Positions 8,609-16,809 of a stretch of 21,660 bases of DNA are shown piece by piece. Positions within the stretch are counted from its first letter, which is position 1. Each line of letters begins with the position of its first letter. A program made the position numbers and the translations under genes. The notes under the pieces are model-generated. The model was not told the DNA's origin, ran no database searches, and saw nothing but the letters and a program-made list of their open reading frames with translations. The stretch lies in NCBI GenBank assembly GCA_902984215.1, contig CADWAF010004445.1:1-21660 (forward strand), given 5' to 3'. The DNA comes from Willaertia magna (taxonomy: Eukaryota; Heterolobosea; Eutetramitea; Acrasida; Naegleriidae).

Positions 8609-10189
8609 TTAAAATCCAGTTGCTTTTGGACCTTGTTGTTGGGCTGAATTTATTTGAGCTAAATAGGCATAACATAATCCTTTAAAGAAATGTAATTGTC
8701 TTGGATCATATGAAGCTTGTTGAATGTCACCTCTTAATATTTCTCTTTCTAATTGTTCAATTTCATGGAAATATCTTTTCATTTCTTCAAGAGTTTCCAT
8801 TGTTATAGATTCTGGATTAGATTGTACATTTACATGCAAAAGGAAAGCTTTTAATGGAGCTTCATTTGGATATTCCATTAATGTATCTGTTAAAACTTTC
8901 TTTATCTCATCTAAATTATTTCTATGGTATAAAGATAATGTATAATTAATTGTAGTTTCTTTTTGTAAGTTAGGTGCTCCTAATTCTTTGTATAGCTTTC
9001 TATCATTCTCAAATAATAATTTATAGCCTTTAATTGCTTCATCTACATTTTCCATTAAGAACAATGCTCCGGAATAGGCATATACAGCTTTAGCATCTAA
9101 TTCATACTCAAATGCTTTTCTAAAATGTTTTAATGCCGTTTCACCATGTTCTAGATAAGCCTTCTCCTTTTCGGGTATAACTAAAGGTTTCTTTGCTTGT
9201 TCTGGGGATTCAAGTTGAGATAATTCTTCATATTGTTTCTTAATGGCATCTTCAGTGAAACCTTTTTCCATTAAACTAGCCAACTTAGAATCAGCATCAT
9301 CTTTATGTAAAGTTTTATCCATCACCTCTGGTTTAACATAAAAGGCTTGAGCTTTGTACATATTAGATAAGAATAAATGTAACATTGCTTTATCACAATG
9401 AATTGAATAATATCTTTTTGTTTCAACTTCATTTAAACTACCATCATTACTTTTAATCTTCTCTTCATAAATCTTTAAAGCTTTATCTAAATAATTAATT
9501 GCTTGTTTAAAACTATCTAAAGCATCATCTTGTCTAAAAAGTGGTAAACAAATATCTCTTGCATACTTTTGTAAGAAAATTGCTCTCATATGACAAAGTA
9601 ATGGATTTAAAGGTTGTTCCTTAATAGCATGATCCATTGAAGAAAAGATTGAATCATAATGTTTTCTATTTGTTAATGAACCACCAAATTGTTGATAATA
9701 ATAAAGTGAAATTAATAAATCTAAACAAGTATTAGGATTAAGTTCAAACACATTTCTTTTTATATTTTCTGTTAAAATTGTAGATAAAGAACTACTTTGT
9801 TCTGTTTGTTTTAAAAGTTGTTTAAAATGTTGAGCTAAAATAAAACATTTATTCTTTGCTTGTTCATTTGTTTCATAATTGATGGCTCTTGCGTTTTTTG
9901 GAATTACTGATAGAATTTCTTTTGTTAAAAAGTTTAATTTAGCTTTGAATTGAGTTGTTACAGTATCGTTATTGTTGTTGTTATCATTGTTATTAATAGA
10001 AGATGTTGTTGTTTGGTTTTGTTCGAAAGAGGCGGAATTAATGTGGAAGAGAGACGTTTGAATTTTCATAAAGTTTTCAATTTCGGGAATAATTCTACTT
10101 TTATTGCCGTTATTAAAACAAACAATAAAAGAAGAAGAAGATTTTATTTTCTTTAAGGAAAGAAAATGTCTACCAGCCTTTCTAATCAT
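8609..10189 (-). CDS. Hypothetical, probably mitochondrial, TPR-like helical protein
   Basis: 526 aa from the ATG at 10189, which follows an A-run. The frame stays open to 10243 but only with a TTG start. The first ~20 residues (IRKAGRHFLSLKKIKSSSSF) are basic, Ser-rich and free of acidic residues, as in a mitochondrial presequence. From about residue 95 on the protein is helical with TPR-like spacing: a repeated pattern of paired helices such as ALDSFKQAINYLDKALKIYE, ALKHFRKAFEYELDAKA and DEAIKGYKLLFEND. The last residues are Gln/Gly-rich. I do not recognise the family. It could be an assembly or import factor. It overlaps nothing but lies 7 bp from the convergent lipoyl-KGD4 stop, and 69 bp after the BAHD-like gene on the same strand. 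Confidence 0.7.
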   Translation of the reverse strand: MIRKAGRHFLSLKKIKSSSSFIVCFNNGNKSRIIPEIENFMKIQTSLFHINSASFEQNQTTTSSINNNDNNNNNDTVTTQFKAKLNFLTKEILSVIPKNARAINYETNEQAKNKCFILAQHFKQLLKQTEQSSSLSTILTENIKRNVFELNPNTCLDLLISLYYYQQFGGSLTNRKHYDSIFSSMDHAIKEQPLNPLLCHMRAIFLQKYARDICLPLFRQDDALDSFKQAINYLDKALKIYEEKIKSNDGSLNEVETKRYYSIHCDKAMLHLFLSNMYKAQAFYVKPEVMDKTLHKDDADSKLASLMEKGFTEDAIKKQYEELSQLESPEQAKKPLVIPEKEKAYLEHGETALKHFRKAFEYELDAKAVYAYSGALFLMENVDEAIKGYKLLFENDRKLYKELGAPNLQKETTINYTLSLYHRNNLDEIKKVLTDTLMEYPNEAPLKAFLLHVNVQSNPESITMETLEEMKRYFHEIEQLEREILRGDIQQASYDPRQLHFFKGLCYAYLAQINSAQQQGPKATGF

Positions 10190-10258
10190 TTTTTTTTTAA
10201 CACGAAAAACGATTGACTTTACAAAAAATACATTTTTATGCAAAGCTTTGCCTTTTAT

Positions 10259-11833
10259 TTAATACACTTCTTCTTTCAATAATTGAATAAAACTGTGGTA
10301 TTCTTTTTCTAACAATCCAAAAGAAAGTAAAAGATTATTATTAGTAAGTGAAGTAATTCTCACAAAATGTGGGAAAGTAATTGGAGAGCTAGTCATTGTT
10401 AAAAGTTGATGATTTTCGCCAAATGAATTAATAAAATTAATTTTTGACCAATTTGTTATAACTAAACAAGTAGATGGATCTTCAATCTTTGGAAAACCAT
10501 AATCTAACATTAAATTATCAAAATATCTCTTATTCATCTCTTTTATATATTGTTCACCGCTATCCCCTTTTGTATATCTTTCAATTTCTTTTCTAATATA
10601 TTGTGAAATCTCTAAGATTGACATTTCTAATAATTCTTTTCTTGTCAATCCAACATAACATGATGTTAAAGCATTAGCGAATAAATTATTAGTTAATTTA
10701 GAATATCTTTCCCTTAAATCAACAATAATTCTTAATCTTAGTATTGTTGTATCTTTTACGTCCATACCAATAGCCATACATTTCCATAGTAAAGCACAAA
10801 TCATATCATTGGTTGAAATAAATTCATTATTTTGTAATTTCTTTTGTAAATTTTCCTTTTTTTTAAATAAAAATTCTTTTGTAATTTCAATTTCATTTGA
10901 AATTATTTTTTGTTTTTTATTTATTATTCTATAATAAGCAGCATTAAAATACGAAAGTTTAGATTCTAAATGATTATAAGATACATCTTTTAAATCTTTC
11001 TTTGGAATAAATAATAATTTTCTATCTCGATTAGGTAAATCAGTAACTGATTGATTTTGATAAAGTTTAGACCAACAATTCATTATTAATTTAATACCTA
11101 TAGCATCACATAATGAATGGCTATTAGATATTGAAATTAAAGTTAATCCATTCTTTTCATTATTATTGTAACTTTCTTTTAAAAAAGTTATTTGAATTCT
11201 ACATAATGGTTGTCCAAAATAATAAAAGCCATAAGTTCCAATTTTAAAAGTTCCAAGTTTTTCAATCTTTTTACTTAATATTTCCTTTTCTAGATTAATA
11301 TTTTCAATTTTATTATATTCTATATTTTTAATATCATTAATTAATGATTGTAAATTTTCATGTTCTACAATTGCAACTTCCACTTTAGGTTCTTTAAAAT
11401 CATAAACAATAATTTCTTTATTTCTTCCTTGTAATAAATTCTCATCTTGTTTTGACAATTTAATTTTATTATTAAAAGAAGAACCTATTTCTGGAAAGAT
11501 GTTAATTAAATCTTTTAAAGAAGTTAATAATTTATTACAATCTAATATTCCATTAAATATAAAAACAAAATGAGAAGAAGGTTGATTTCCTTCAATTGGT
11601 GAAACTAAAGTATAATTATCTTTTTCCCTAATATCACCTTTAATCTCTTTAATTTGACAATGAACTGTGGCACTTTCTTTTATCACTTCCTTTTTAGGAG
11701 GATTGAATAGTGTCTTTTCAAAATAATATTTTTGACAAAGTAATTCAACATAATAATTAATTATTCGGAATGTACGTTCATGAAAAAAGAAGAATAATCC
11801 CACTAACACACAAACAACCCCAACCAAAGACAT
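10259..11833 (-). CDS. Membrane-anchored BAHD-like acyltransferase (condensation-domain fold)
   Basis: 524 aa from the ATG at 11833 (the longer frame starts with TTG). Residues 2-18 (SLVGVVCVLVGLFFFFH) are one hydrophobic signal-anchor helix, so the bulk lies on one side of a membrane, probably ER. The key motif is HSLCD at 239-243 (H-x3-D, the catalytic His-Asp of BAHD and condensation-domain acyltransferases), in a hydrophobic strand followed by AIGIKLIMNCWSKLY. A later VDLRERYSKL then NNLFANAL matches the BAHD 'DxRxR...GN' region in position, with Asn-rich substitutions. The DFGWG motif typical of plant BAHD enzymes is not seen; the corresponding stretch reads NWSKINFINSFG. Such enzymes move an acyl group from acyl-CoA to an alcohol or amine; the substrate is unknown. 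Alternative: a related wax ester or alcohol acyltransferase family. Confidence 0.7.
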   Translation of the reverse strand: MSLVGVVCVLVGLFFFFHERTFRIINYYVELLCQKYYFEKTLFNPPKKEVIKESATVHCQIKEIKGDIREKDNYTLVSPIEGNQPSSHFVFIFNGILDCNKLLTSLKDLINIFPEIGSSFNNKIKLSKQDENLLQGRNKEIIVYDFKEPKVEVAIVEHENLQSLINDIKNIEYNKIENINLEKEILSKKIEKLGTFKIGTYGFYYFGQPLCRIQITFLKESYNNNEKNGLTLISISNSHSLCDAIGIKLIMNCWSKLYQNQSVTDLPNRDRKLLFIPKKDLKDVSYNHLESKLSYFNAAYYRIINKKQKIISNEIEITKEFLFKKKENLQKKLQNNEFISTNDMICALLWKCMAIGMDVKDTTILRLRIIVDLRERYSKLTNNLFANALTSCYVGLTRKELLEMSILEISQYIRKEIERYTKGDSGEQYIKEMNKRYFDNLMLDYGFPKIEDPSTCLVITNWSKINFINSFGENHQLLTMTSSPITFPHFVRITSLTNNNLLLSFGLLEKEYHSFIQLLKEEVY

Positions 11834-12035
11834 TTTATTATTTAATTTTTTATTCAACGAACAAAAATTTTATTTTTTGAAAAATTCAATAATTCCGCTT
11901 TCCAATAGAATTGTGCTTTTCCCTTTCGGCTCCATCATTCCAAAATAACTCTTCAAAAAAAAAAGTTCTCAAAGGTTGTAGTGTCAATAACTAATTTTAA
12001 TTGATTGATTAGCCATCATTGAAAGAACGATAATA

Positions 12036-14258
12036 ATGATAATAAAATTAATATCTAGTGTTAATCAATCCATAAAATTAAATAATTCTTCTAATCTTTT
12101 TGTAAGAACAGAAAGAAGATTACTTTCCGATCGGAAATCTTTTTATTTATTATTTATTCTACTTTCCACTTTACTAATCTTTTCTACCCTTCCTAATGTA
12201 TATATCATCTGTACATCCTCCTCCGATAATAATTACAATAATAACAGTAATAACAAGCCTTCTTCCATCTCTATCAAGCCTTCTTCTTCCTCATCTAACA
12301 TTAAACCATTTCATTTTCCAATCTTTACAGAAGGACAAACTTATCATACGAACGGAACTTGGAAGACCATTGAAGGTTATTTCCCAGTTTATAATGAACA
12401 AATATTATCTAATCCGGTAATAAAACTACCAAGACAACAACAATATAATAATCCTCAACATTTACCTCAAGGCTTATTACGTTTTAATTTTAAAAGAAAA
12501 GTTGAAGGTATACTGAATGATATATATAAATTAGATGAATTATTAAACCATGAAGCTGATCCTACCATCATCCAACAATCAGAAGATGTTGAGGATTCAC
12601 TAGTCCATGTTGTTACCGATAGTAATAATGGAGATACCAATGATGAAGAAATTAATAATAATAACCACGGTTCTTTATCATATACTTTAAATAAGAAAAA
12701 AGGAGGGGTTGTTAAGAATGAATTAATTTTTAAACAAACGATTTTAAAAGAATATTATTTTGTTTATGGAATTGTAAATTTAAGAAATGGAAAATATTTT
12801 TTATTACATAGAGAAAATGTTCTATTTTTAGAAGGAGTTTATTCTATATATGAAAATAGATTTTATTTTTTATTAAAACCTAAAAAATATTTATTCCATC
12901 CTCTTCCTGTAAATATTCAAAGAAATTTAATTACTAATTTATTTTTAAATGATACAGGTGCAGAAATGGCATATTATTCTTATTTAGATAATTATATGGA
13001 TGAATTAAAGGATTTAGGTTTAAGATATGATACTGCTTCTTCTAATAAGGAAAATAATATTGATTTTAATGGGAATAGTAATAAGATGAAAGTGGAATAT
13101 AAAAGGGAATATAAATTTGATTTAAATTTATTTAAAACTTCTAATCATAGAGAGAGTTGTATTTATCTTGGATATGGTATAGGTAAATTAAGAGATATAA
13201 ATTGGTATGTTAATGGAATAATGTCAAGTGTCAATTGTAATCACACAATTGTTTTTTCAGAGAATTTCCATGATAATGTTAATTTCTTATCAGAATTAAA
13301 TACATTTTTACAATTTGGAACATTTTTTACAATATTACAAGTAATTGGATTATTTAGACAAATGAAATCTACTAGAACAAGATCATTAGCTAGTAAAGTA
13401 TCAATATTATTTGTTGGATTTACTTCAACACTTTCATTTATTACATTTTCAACATCTTTAGCTTTTTTATTAAATTTTTATGAAGTATTTAATAGTGCTA
13501 TTGCATTATCTATTATGAGTTTTATTGCATTAGCTTGTAGTATTCAATACATGTTATTTATATGGAGATCTCAATATCCAGATCAATATGAAACAGTAGC
13601 TAGTGCATCTGTACATATGAGAAAGTTATTTTTCTTCTTTTGGGGATTTTCAATGATGATTTTATTTGGTGGTTATTATTTATTACACGTTCATCCAAAT
13701 TATATTAAATATTTATTATATTTTTTACTTTCTTATTTAGTACCTCAAATATTCGTAAATATTTTATATAATACAAAGAAATCATTAGATTTATTTTATA
13801 CATTTATTATAACTTTACAATACGTTTCAGTTGTTTATTATTTTTGTATGAGAGAAAATAACTTTTTAGAATTCCCATTAGATTACACACTATGTTTTTG
13901 GTTAGGTAGTTATGTATGGTTACAATTTATAATATTATTATTACAACATTATATTGATCCTAGATTTAAATTTAAATTATTTAATTGTTTGTTACCTCCA
14001 AAATATAATTATCATCGTCCAATCCCAATGAATTTATTAGAAGAAGGTGAATGTAAATGTGTTATTTGTATGCATGAAATTGAGTTACCTAAAAAAGAAA
14101 AGGATGATGAAAATACATTATTAGATAATAATAACTATACTTCTACAGATATCATGGTTACCCCTTGTAACCATTGTTTCCATACTATTTGCTTAGAACG
14201 ATGGAGAGAATACAAAAACGAATGTCCATTGTGTAAAAAGGAATTACCAATTTCTTAA
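12036..14258 (+). CDS. TUL1: TUL1-like multi-pass transmembrane RING-H2 E3 ubiquitin ligase
   Basis: 740 aa. A basic N-terminus leads into a hydrophobic signal anchor (about 36-60), then a long Asn/Ser-rich and extracytoplasmic region of about 370 residues. Next come about seven hydrophobic segments between about 425 and 655, ending in LLQHYIDPRFKFK before the cytosolic tail. The tail carries a RING-H2 finger with ligands C675, C678, C711, H713, H716, C719, C730 and C733 (CVIC, PCNHCFHTIC, CPLC). The layout (luminal domain, ~7 TMs, C-terminal RING after an IDPRF-like turn) is that of yeast Tul1/Dsc1 and plant FLY1, Golgi/endosomal ligases that ubiquitinate membrane proteins. The stop overlaps that of the RLPH2-type gene on the other strand. 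Confidence 0.85.
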   Translation: MIIKLISSVNQSIKLNNSSNLFVRTERRLLSDRKSFYLLFILLSTLLIFSTLPNVYIICTSSSDNNYNNNSNNKPSSISIKPSSSSSNIKPFHFPIFTEGQTYHTNGTWKTIEGYFPVYNEQILSNPVIKLPRQQQYNNPQHLPQGLLRFNFKRKVEGILNDIYKLDELLNHEADPTIIQQSEDVEDSLVHVVTDSNNGDTNDEEINNNNHGSLSYTLNKKKGGVVKNELIFKQTILKEYYFVYGIVNLRNGKYFLLHRENVLFLEGVYSIYENRFYFLLKPKKYLFHPLPVNIQRNLITNLFLNDTGAEMAYYSYLDNYMDELKDLGLRYDTASSNKENNIDFNGNSNKMKVEYKREYKFDLNLFKTSNHRESCIYLGYGIGKLRDINWYVNGIMSSVNCNHTIVFSENFHDNVNFLSELNTFLQFGTFFTILQVIGLFRQMKSTRTRSLASKVSILFVGFTSTLSFITFSTSLAFLLNFYEVFNSAIALSIMSFIALACSIQYMLFIWRSQYPDQYETVASASVHMRKLFFFFWGFSMMILFGGYYLLHVHPNYIKYLLYFLLSYLVPQIFVNILYNTKKSLDLFYTFIITLQYVSVVYYFCMRENNFLEFPLDYTLCFWLGSYVWLQFIILLLQHYIDPRFKFKLFNCLLPPKYNYHRPIPMNLLEEGECKCVICMHEIELPKKEKDDENTLLDNNNYTSTDIMVTPCNHCFHTICLERWREYKNECPLCKKELPIS

Positions 14259-15264
14259 AAGAATTGATCTACACTAGTTATAATGTGATTAGATGGTAGA
14301 ACTACTGCTGCTAATTCATTTGTTATGCCACCTGAAATGTCAACTAAAATTCTTTTTTCACTAATCTTAACACCATTTACTCTTATATGTCCAGTTACAA
14401 TACATTTATGAGTGTCATCATGTCCATCCATGCTAATATTATGTCTATCAGACAAAGGTTTAATGCGAGGTAGTGTTACATCTCTATTCAATAGTGGAAT
14501 TATTTGTTCTTTTAATTTAAATCTTCTATCGAATCCTTAAATATTTAAATATTTAAAAAGTTTAATAATTTAAGATATTTACCTGCATGAACAAATATAT
14601 AATTATTACTCCACAAAAACCAAGGAAGTTCTTTAAAGAAAGTTTTATGTTTTTCAGGCACTGCCTCCTGTAGAATTTTTCTATCTTTTAAAATTTCTTC
14701 GTCTGTACTGTTACAATAACTTGTGAATGTAGAACGTGAGGAATAGACATGAACAGATCCCCATCTTCTTCCTTGTAAGTGAATACGTTCTTTTCCTTCT
14801 CCATTCCACAACTCTTGAGGATGTAAATAACCTTTACATGTTTCCCCCAATGATTGCGCTATATTTTGGTCATCCCACAATCCAATAAATAAAGCAAAAG
14901 CCAAATCATGATTACCCATTAAGAAATGTGTTGTTCCTGTTTTTCTTTTCTCCTTTAAGTCAATGAACCAATCAATAGTTTCCTTAATATCTGCCCCTCG
15001 ATCCACATAATCCCCTAAAAATAAAATGTGGTATTTTTCAGTCAATTCTTTTCCATACTTTGTTTCTAATTTATTGTACAATTTTTTAAGAGCTTCTAAT
15101 TGACCATGAATATCTCCAATTGCAATTATATTTTCTGTTGGGATATAGTGCTGTAAGAGTAATTTCTTTTCGTTTAGGTCGGAAGGTTGAAAAGGAAAAG
15201 AATAATGAACAGTTTTACTTGGACTTGAAGTACTTCTTGCTCTCATTTTTTCGTTAAATTTCAT
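14255..15264 (-). CDS. RLPH2: RLPH2-type PPP-family protein phosphatase (two exons)
   Basis: Exons 15264-14583 and 14535-14255 (minus) join to 320 aa. Motifs in order: GDIHGQ (50-55), GDYVDRG (84-90), GNHD (117-120), HLQGRRW (162-168), SxSTFxSY, PEKHK, FVHAG (224-228), then in exon 2 GHIRVNG and a C-terminal ISGGITNELAAVVLPSN. The GNHD (not GNHE), the HLQGRRW block and the Gly-Gly...AAVVLPS end are those of plant RLPH2, a tyrosine-specific member of the PPP phosphatase family. Length fits (about 310 in plants). Metal ligands Asp, His and Asn of the family are present. I chose the ATG at 15264; the frame continues to 15318 only with a TTG start. It could also act on other phosphoesters. The stop TAA overlaps that of the TUL1-like gene on the other strand. 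Confidence 0.87.
14536..14582 (-). other. Intron of the RLPH2-type gene (47 bp, GT-AG)
   Basis: On the minus strand the intron reads GTAAAT...TTTAAG. Splicing restores the codon G|GA and joins FVHAG to FDRRFKLKEQ, continuing to the GHIRVNG motif in frame. Confidence 0.9.
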
Positions 15265-15328
15265 TGTGTTGTTGTAAAATAAGCTTTTGATATAAAACAC
15301 CGTCCTATTTGGGCACAATAAGGCTACA

Positions 15329-16513
15329 TTAGTGCTGTATTCTTATTTTACTATTTAAATGCAGTTTAGTGTTCAATTTTCTTTTCTTGGTATTATTTAA
15401 TTGATAGTTGTTAAATAAAAAAGAAATGTCAGTCATTTGTTGGTTAATAAATTTTTGTAAACAATTATATTGTAATTTTTCTAAATCGCAATCAACAATA
15501 TTAAATTCATTAATTTTGTAATCACTATAAAATAAAAACAAATCATCATCTCCATATGGAACTACAAACAAATGTTTTTTGTTATCTTTTTTAACCAATT
15601 TAAGAAAATTTTTGCCAAAATCTTTCCCATAAAAATAAATATCATTTTCTAAACTGACAGCTGCCAAACAATCAATTCCAACAAATATATTACAATAAAT
15701 AACAGTGTTGTTTAAATTAATTTTTGTAAAAACACTAATTAATTTATCATTAGTTAAAGATCCAGTTTCAAATATTTCATTGTATTCATTTAAAATTATT
15801 GTTTCGTACTTAAAGCAGACAACTTTAACAACTTTAAAAGAAAGATTAACCTTTTCAAATTGTAATCTATCAATTCTATCATTTAAACCAAGTTGACCGA
15901 TATAATTCATTCCAAAACTATAAATATTTCCATAAATATCTAAAATAACACTATGATAATATCCACATTGAATATCTTTAATTTTTTCTTTAAAATTAAT
16001 TAATTTGGTAAATTTAGATGAAAATAACGTTAAATTATTATTTCTATAATTATTATGATTATTATTCCCAATTGTATAAATATCATTATTTTCTGTTAGA
16101 ATTAAAATAAAAGTATATCCACCTTTTACTAAAATAATATTACCATTTATATCCGTTGTTTCAATTTTTTGAAATTCATTATAAAATTCTTTATTTACAA
16201 TATCTTGTAAAAAACCAGTTCCAAATAACTCATTCTTGTCATTTAAAATCATTGTAAAAAAATTACTACATTCTAAATATTCAATATTTTCTTTAAATTC
16301 TATTTTAGTAAATTTTAAAGAAGTTCCTTTTCCACCTAACTGTCCATCTTCATTATCTCCACAACCATAAATATTATTTAAATCAGTTACAATCATTACA
16401 TGATAGCTTCCATATTTTATAAATTTAATCTTTTCTTTATTTTCTATTGTGTAAATCTGTTTATTAAATTCTGAATAATTATTGCTGTCATCACAAAATT
16501 TTATTAATTCCAT
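15329..16513 (-). CDS. RCC1-repeat protein with truncated BTB-like C-terminus
   Basis: 394 aa from an ATG after an A-run. At least five or six RCC1-type repeats are visible, each with a G-x-G or G-N-N core: YGCGDNEDGQLG (about 50), LFGTGFLQD, YTIGNNNHNNY, YSFGMNYIGQLGL (the best), IFETGSL and IYFYGKDFG. They should make a beta-propeller, often used to bind chromatin, membranes or GTPases. The end, QQMTDISFLFNNYQL (about 358-372), looks like the first strand of a BTB domain, as in RCC1-BTB proteins, but only about 22 residues follow, basic and Lys/Asn-rich. No room or splice site for the rest of a BTB exists before the next gene. So this is a shortened RCC1-BTB paralogue, or an RCC1 protein whose end only resembles a BTB start. 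The partner is unknown. Confidence 0.75.
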   Translation of the reverse strand: MELIKFCDDSNNYSEFNKQIYTIENKEKIKFIKYGSYHVMIVTDLNNIYGCGDNEDGQLGGKGTSLKFTKIEFKENIEYLECSNFFTMILNDKNELFGTGFLQDIVNKEFYNEFQKIETTDINGNIILVKGGYTFILILTENNDIYTIGNNNHNNYRNNNLTLFSSKFTKLINFKEKIKDIQCGYYHSVILDIYGNIYSFGMNYIGQLGLNDRIDRLQFEKVNLSFKVVKVVCFKYETIILNEYNEIFETGSLTNDKLISVFTKINLNNTVIYCNIFVGIDCLAAVSLENDIYFYGKDFGKNFLKLVKKDNKKHLFVVPYGDDDLFLFYSDYKINEFNIVDCDLEKLQYNCLQKFINQQMTDISFLFNNYQLNNTKKRKLNTKLHLNSKIRIQH

Positions 16514-16809
16514 TTTTTTTCACAAAATTTCAGCTAAAAGACTTTTTTACAATGAAATTTTTCATCTACTATTATTTAAAACACTGTAATATTTCTCTAA
16601 CCACATCTATTCTTTTTCAGTAAAATTCGTTGAATTAACTTGTTTTTTAGTTCGTTCAAATCAAAATCATAATTTTCAAATTTGTAATTGAGTGTTTTTG
16701 AAGCATCAGTTTGAATTTCAAATTCAAGTTCAAACTCTGATTTGTCTTTGTAAACAATTTCTTTATAAAGACAGAGATTTTACAGTATATTCTCCACTAA
16801 TAAAAAAAA
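16514..16809. promoter_or_regulatory. Divergent region between the RCC1-repeat gene and the P450 gene
   Basis: About 296 bp lies between the two start codons. It holds a TATAAA at 16764-16769, about 40 bp before the P450 ATG, which could be a core promoter element. A nested palindrome lies at 16708-16736. No ORF or RNA gene is seen. Confidence 0.45.
16708..16736. promoter_or_regulatory. Nested palindrome upstream of the P450 gene (possible regulatory site)
   Basis: TTGAATTT-C-AAATTCAA (16711-16727) is a perfect 8+1+8 palindrome. Around it AGTTTGAA (16708-16715) and TTCAAACT (16729-16736) form a second inverted pair. The position between divergent starts fits a site for a dimeric regulator, but AT-rich DNA gives such palindromes by chance. 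Confidence 0.35.

Noticed and set aside
10190..10243. N-terminal extension of the TPR-like protein
   Set aside because: It needs a TTG start; the ATG at 10189 has the A-run context of neighbouring genes. The same reasoning removed 11834-11857 (BAHD-like) and 15265-15318 (RLPH2).
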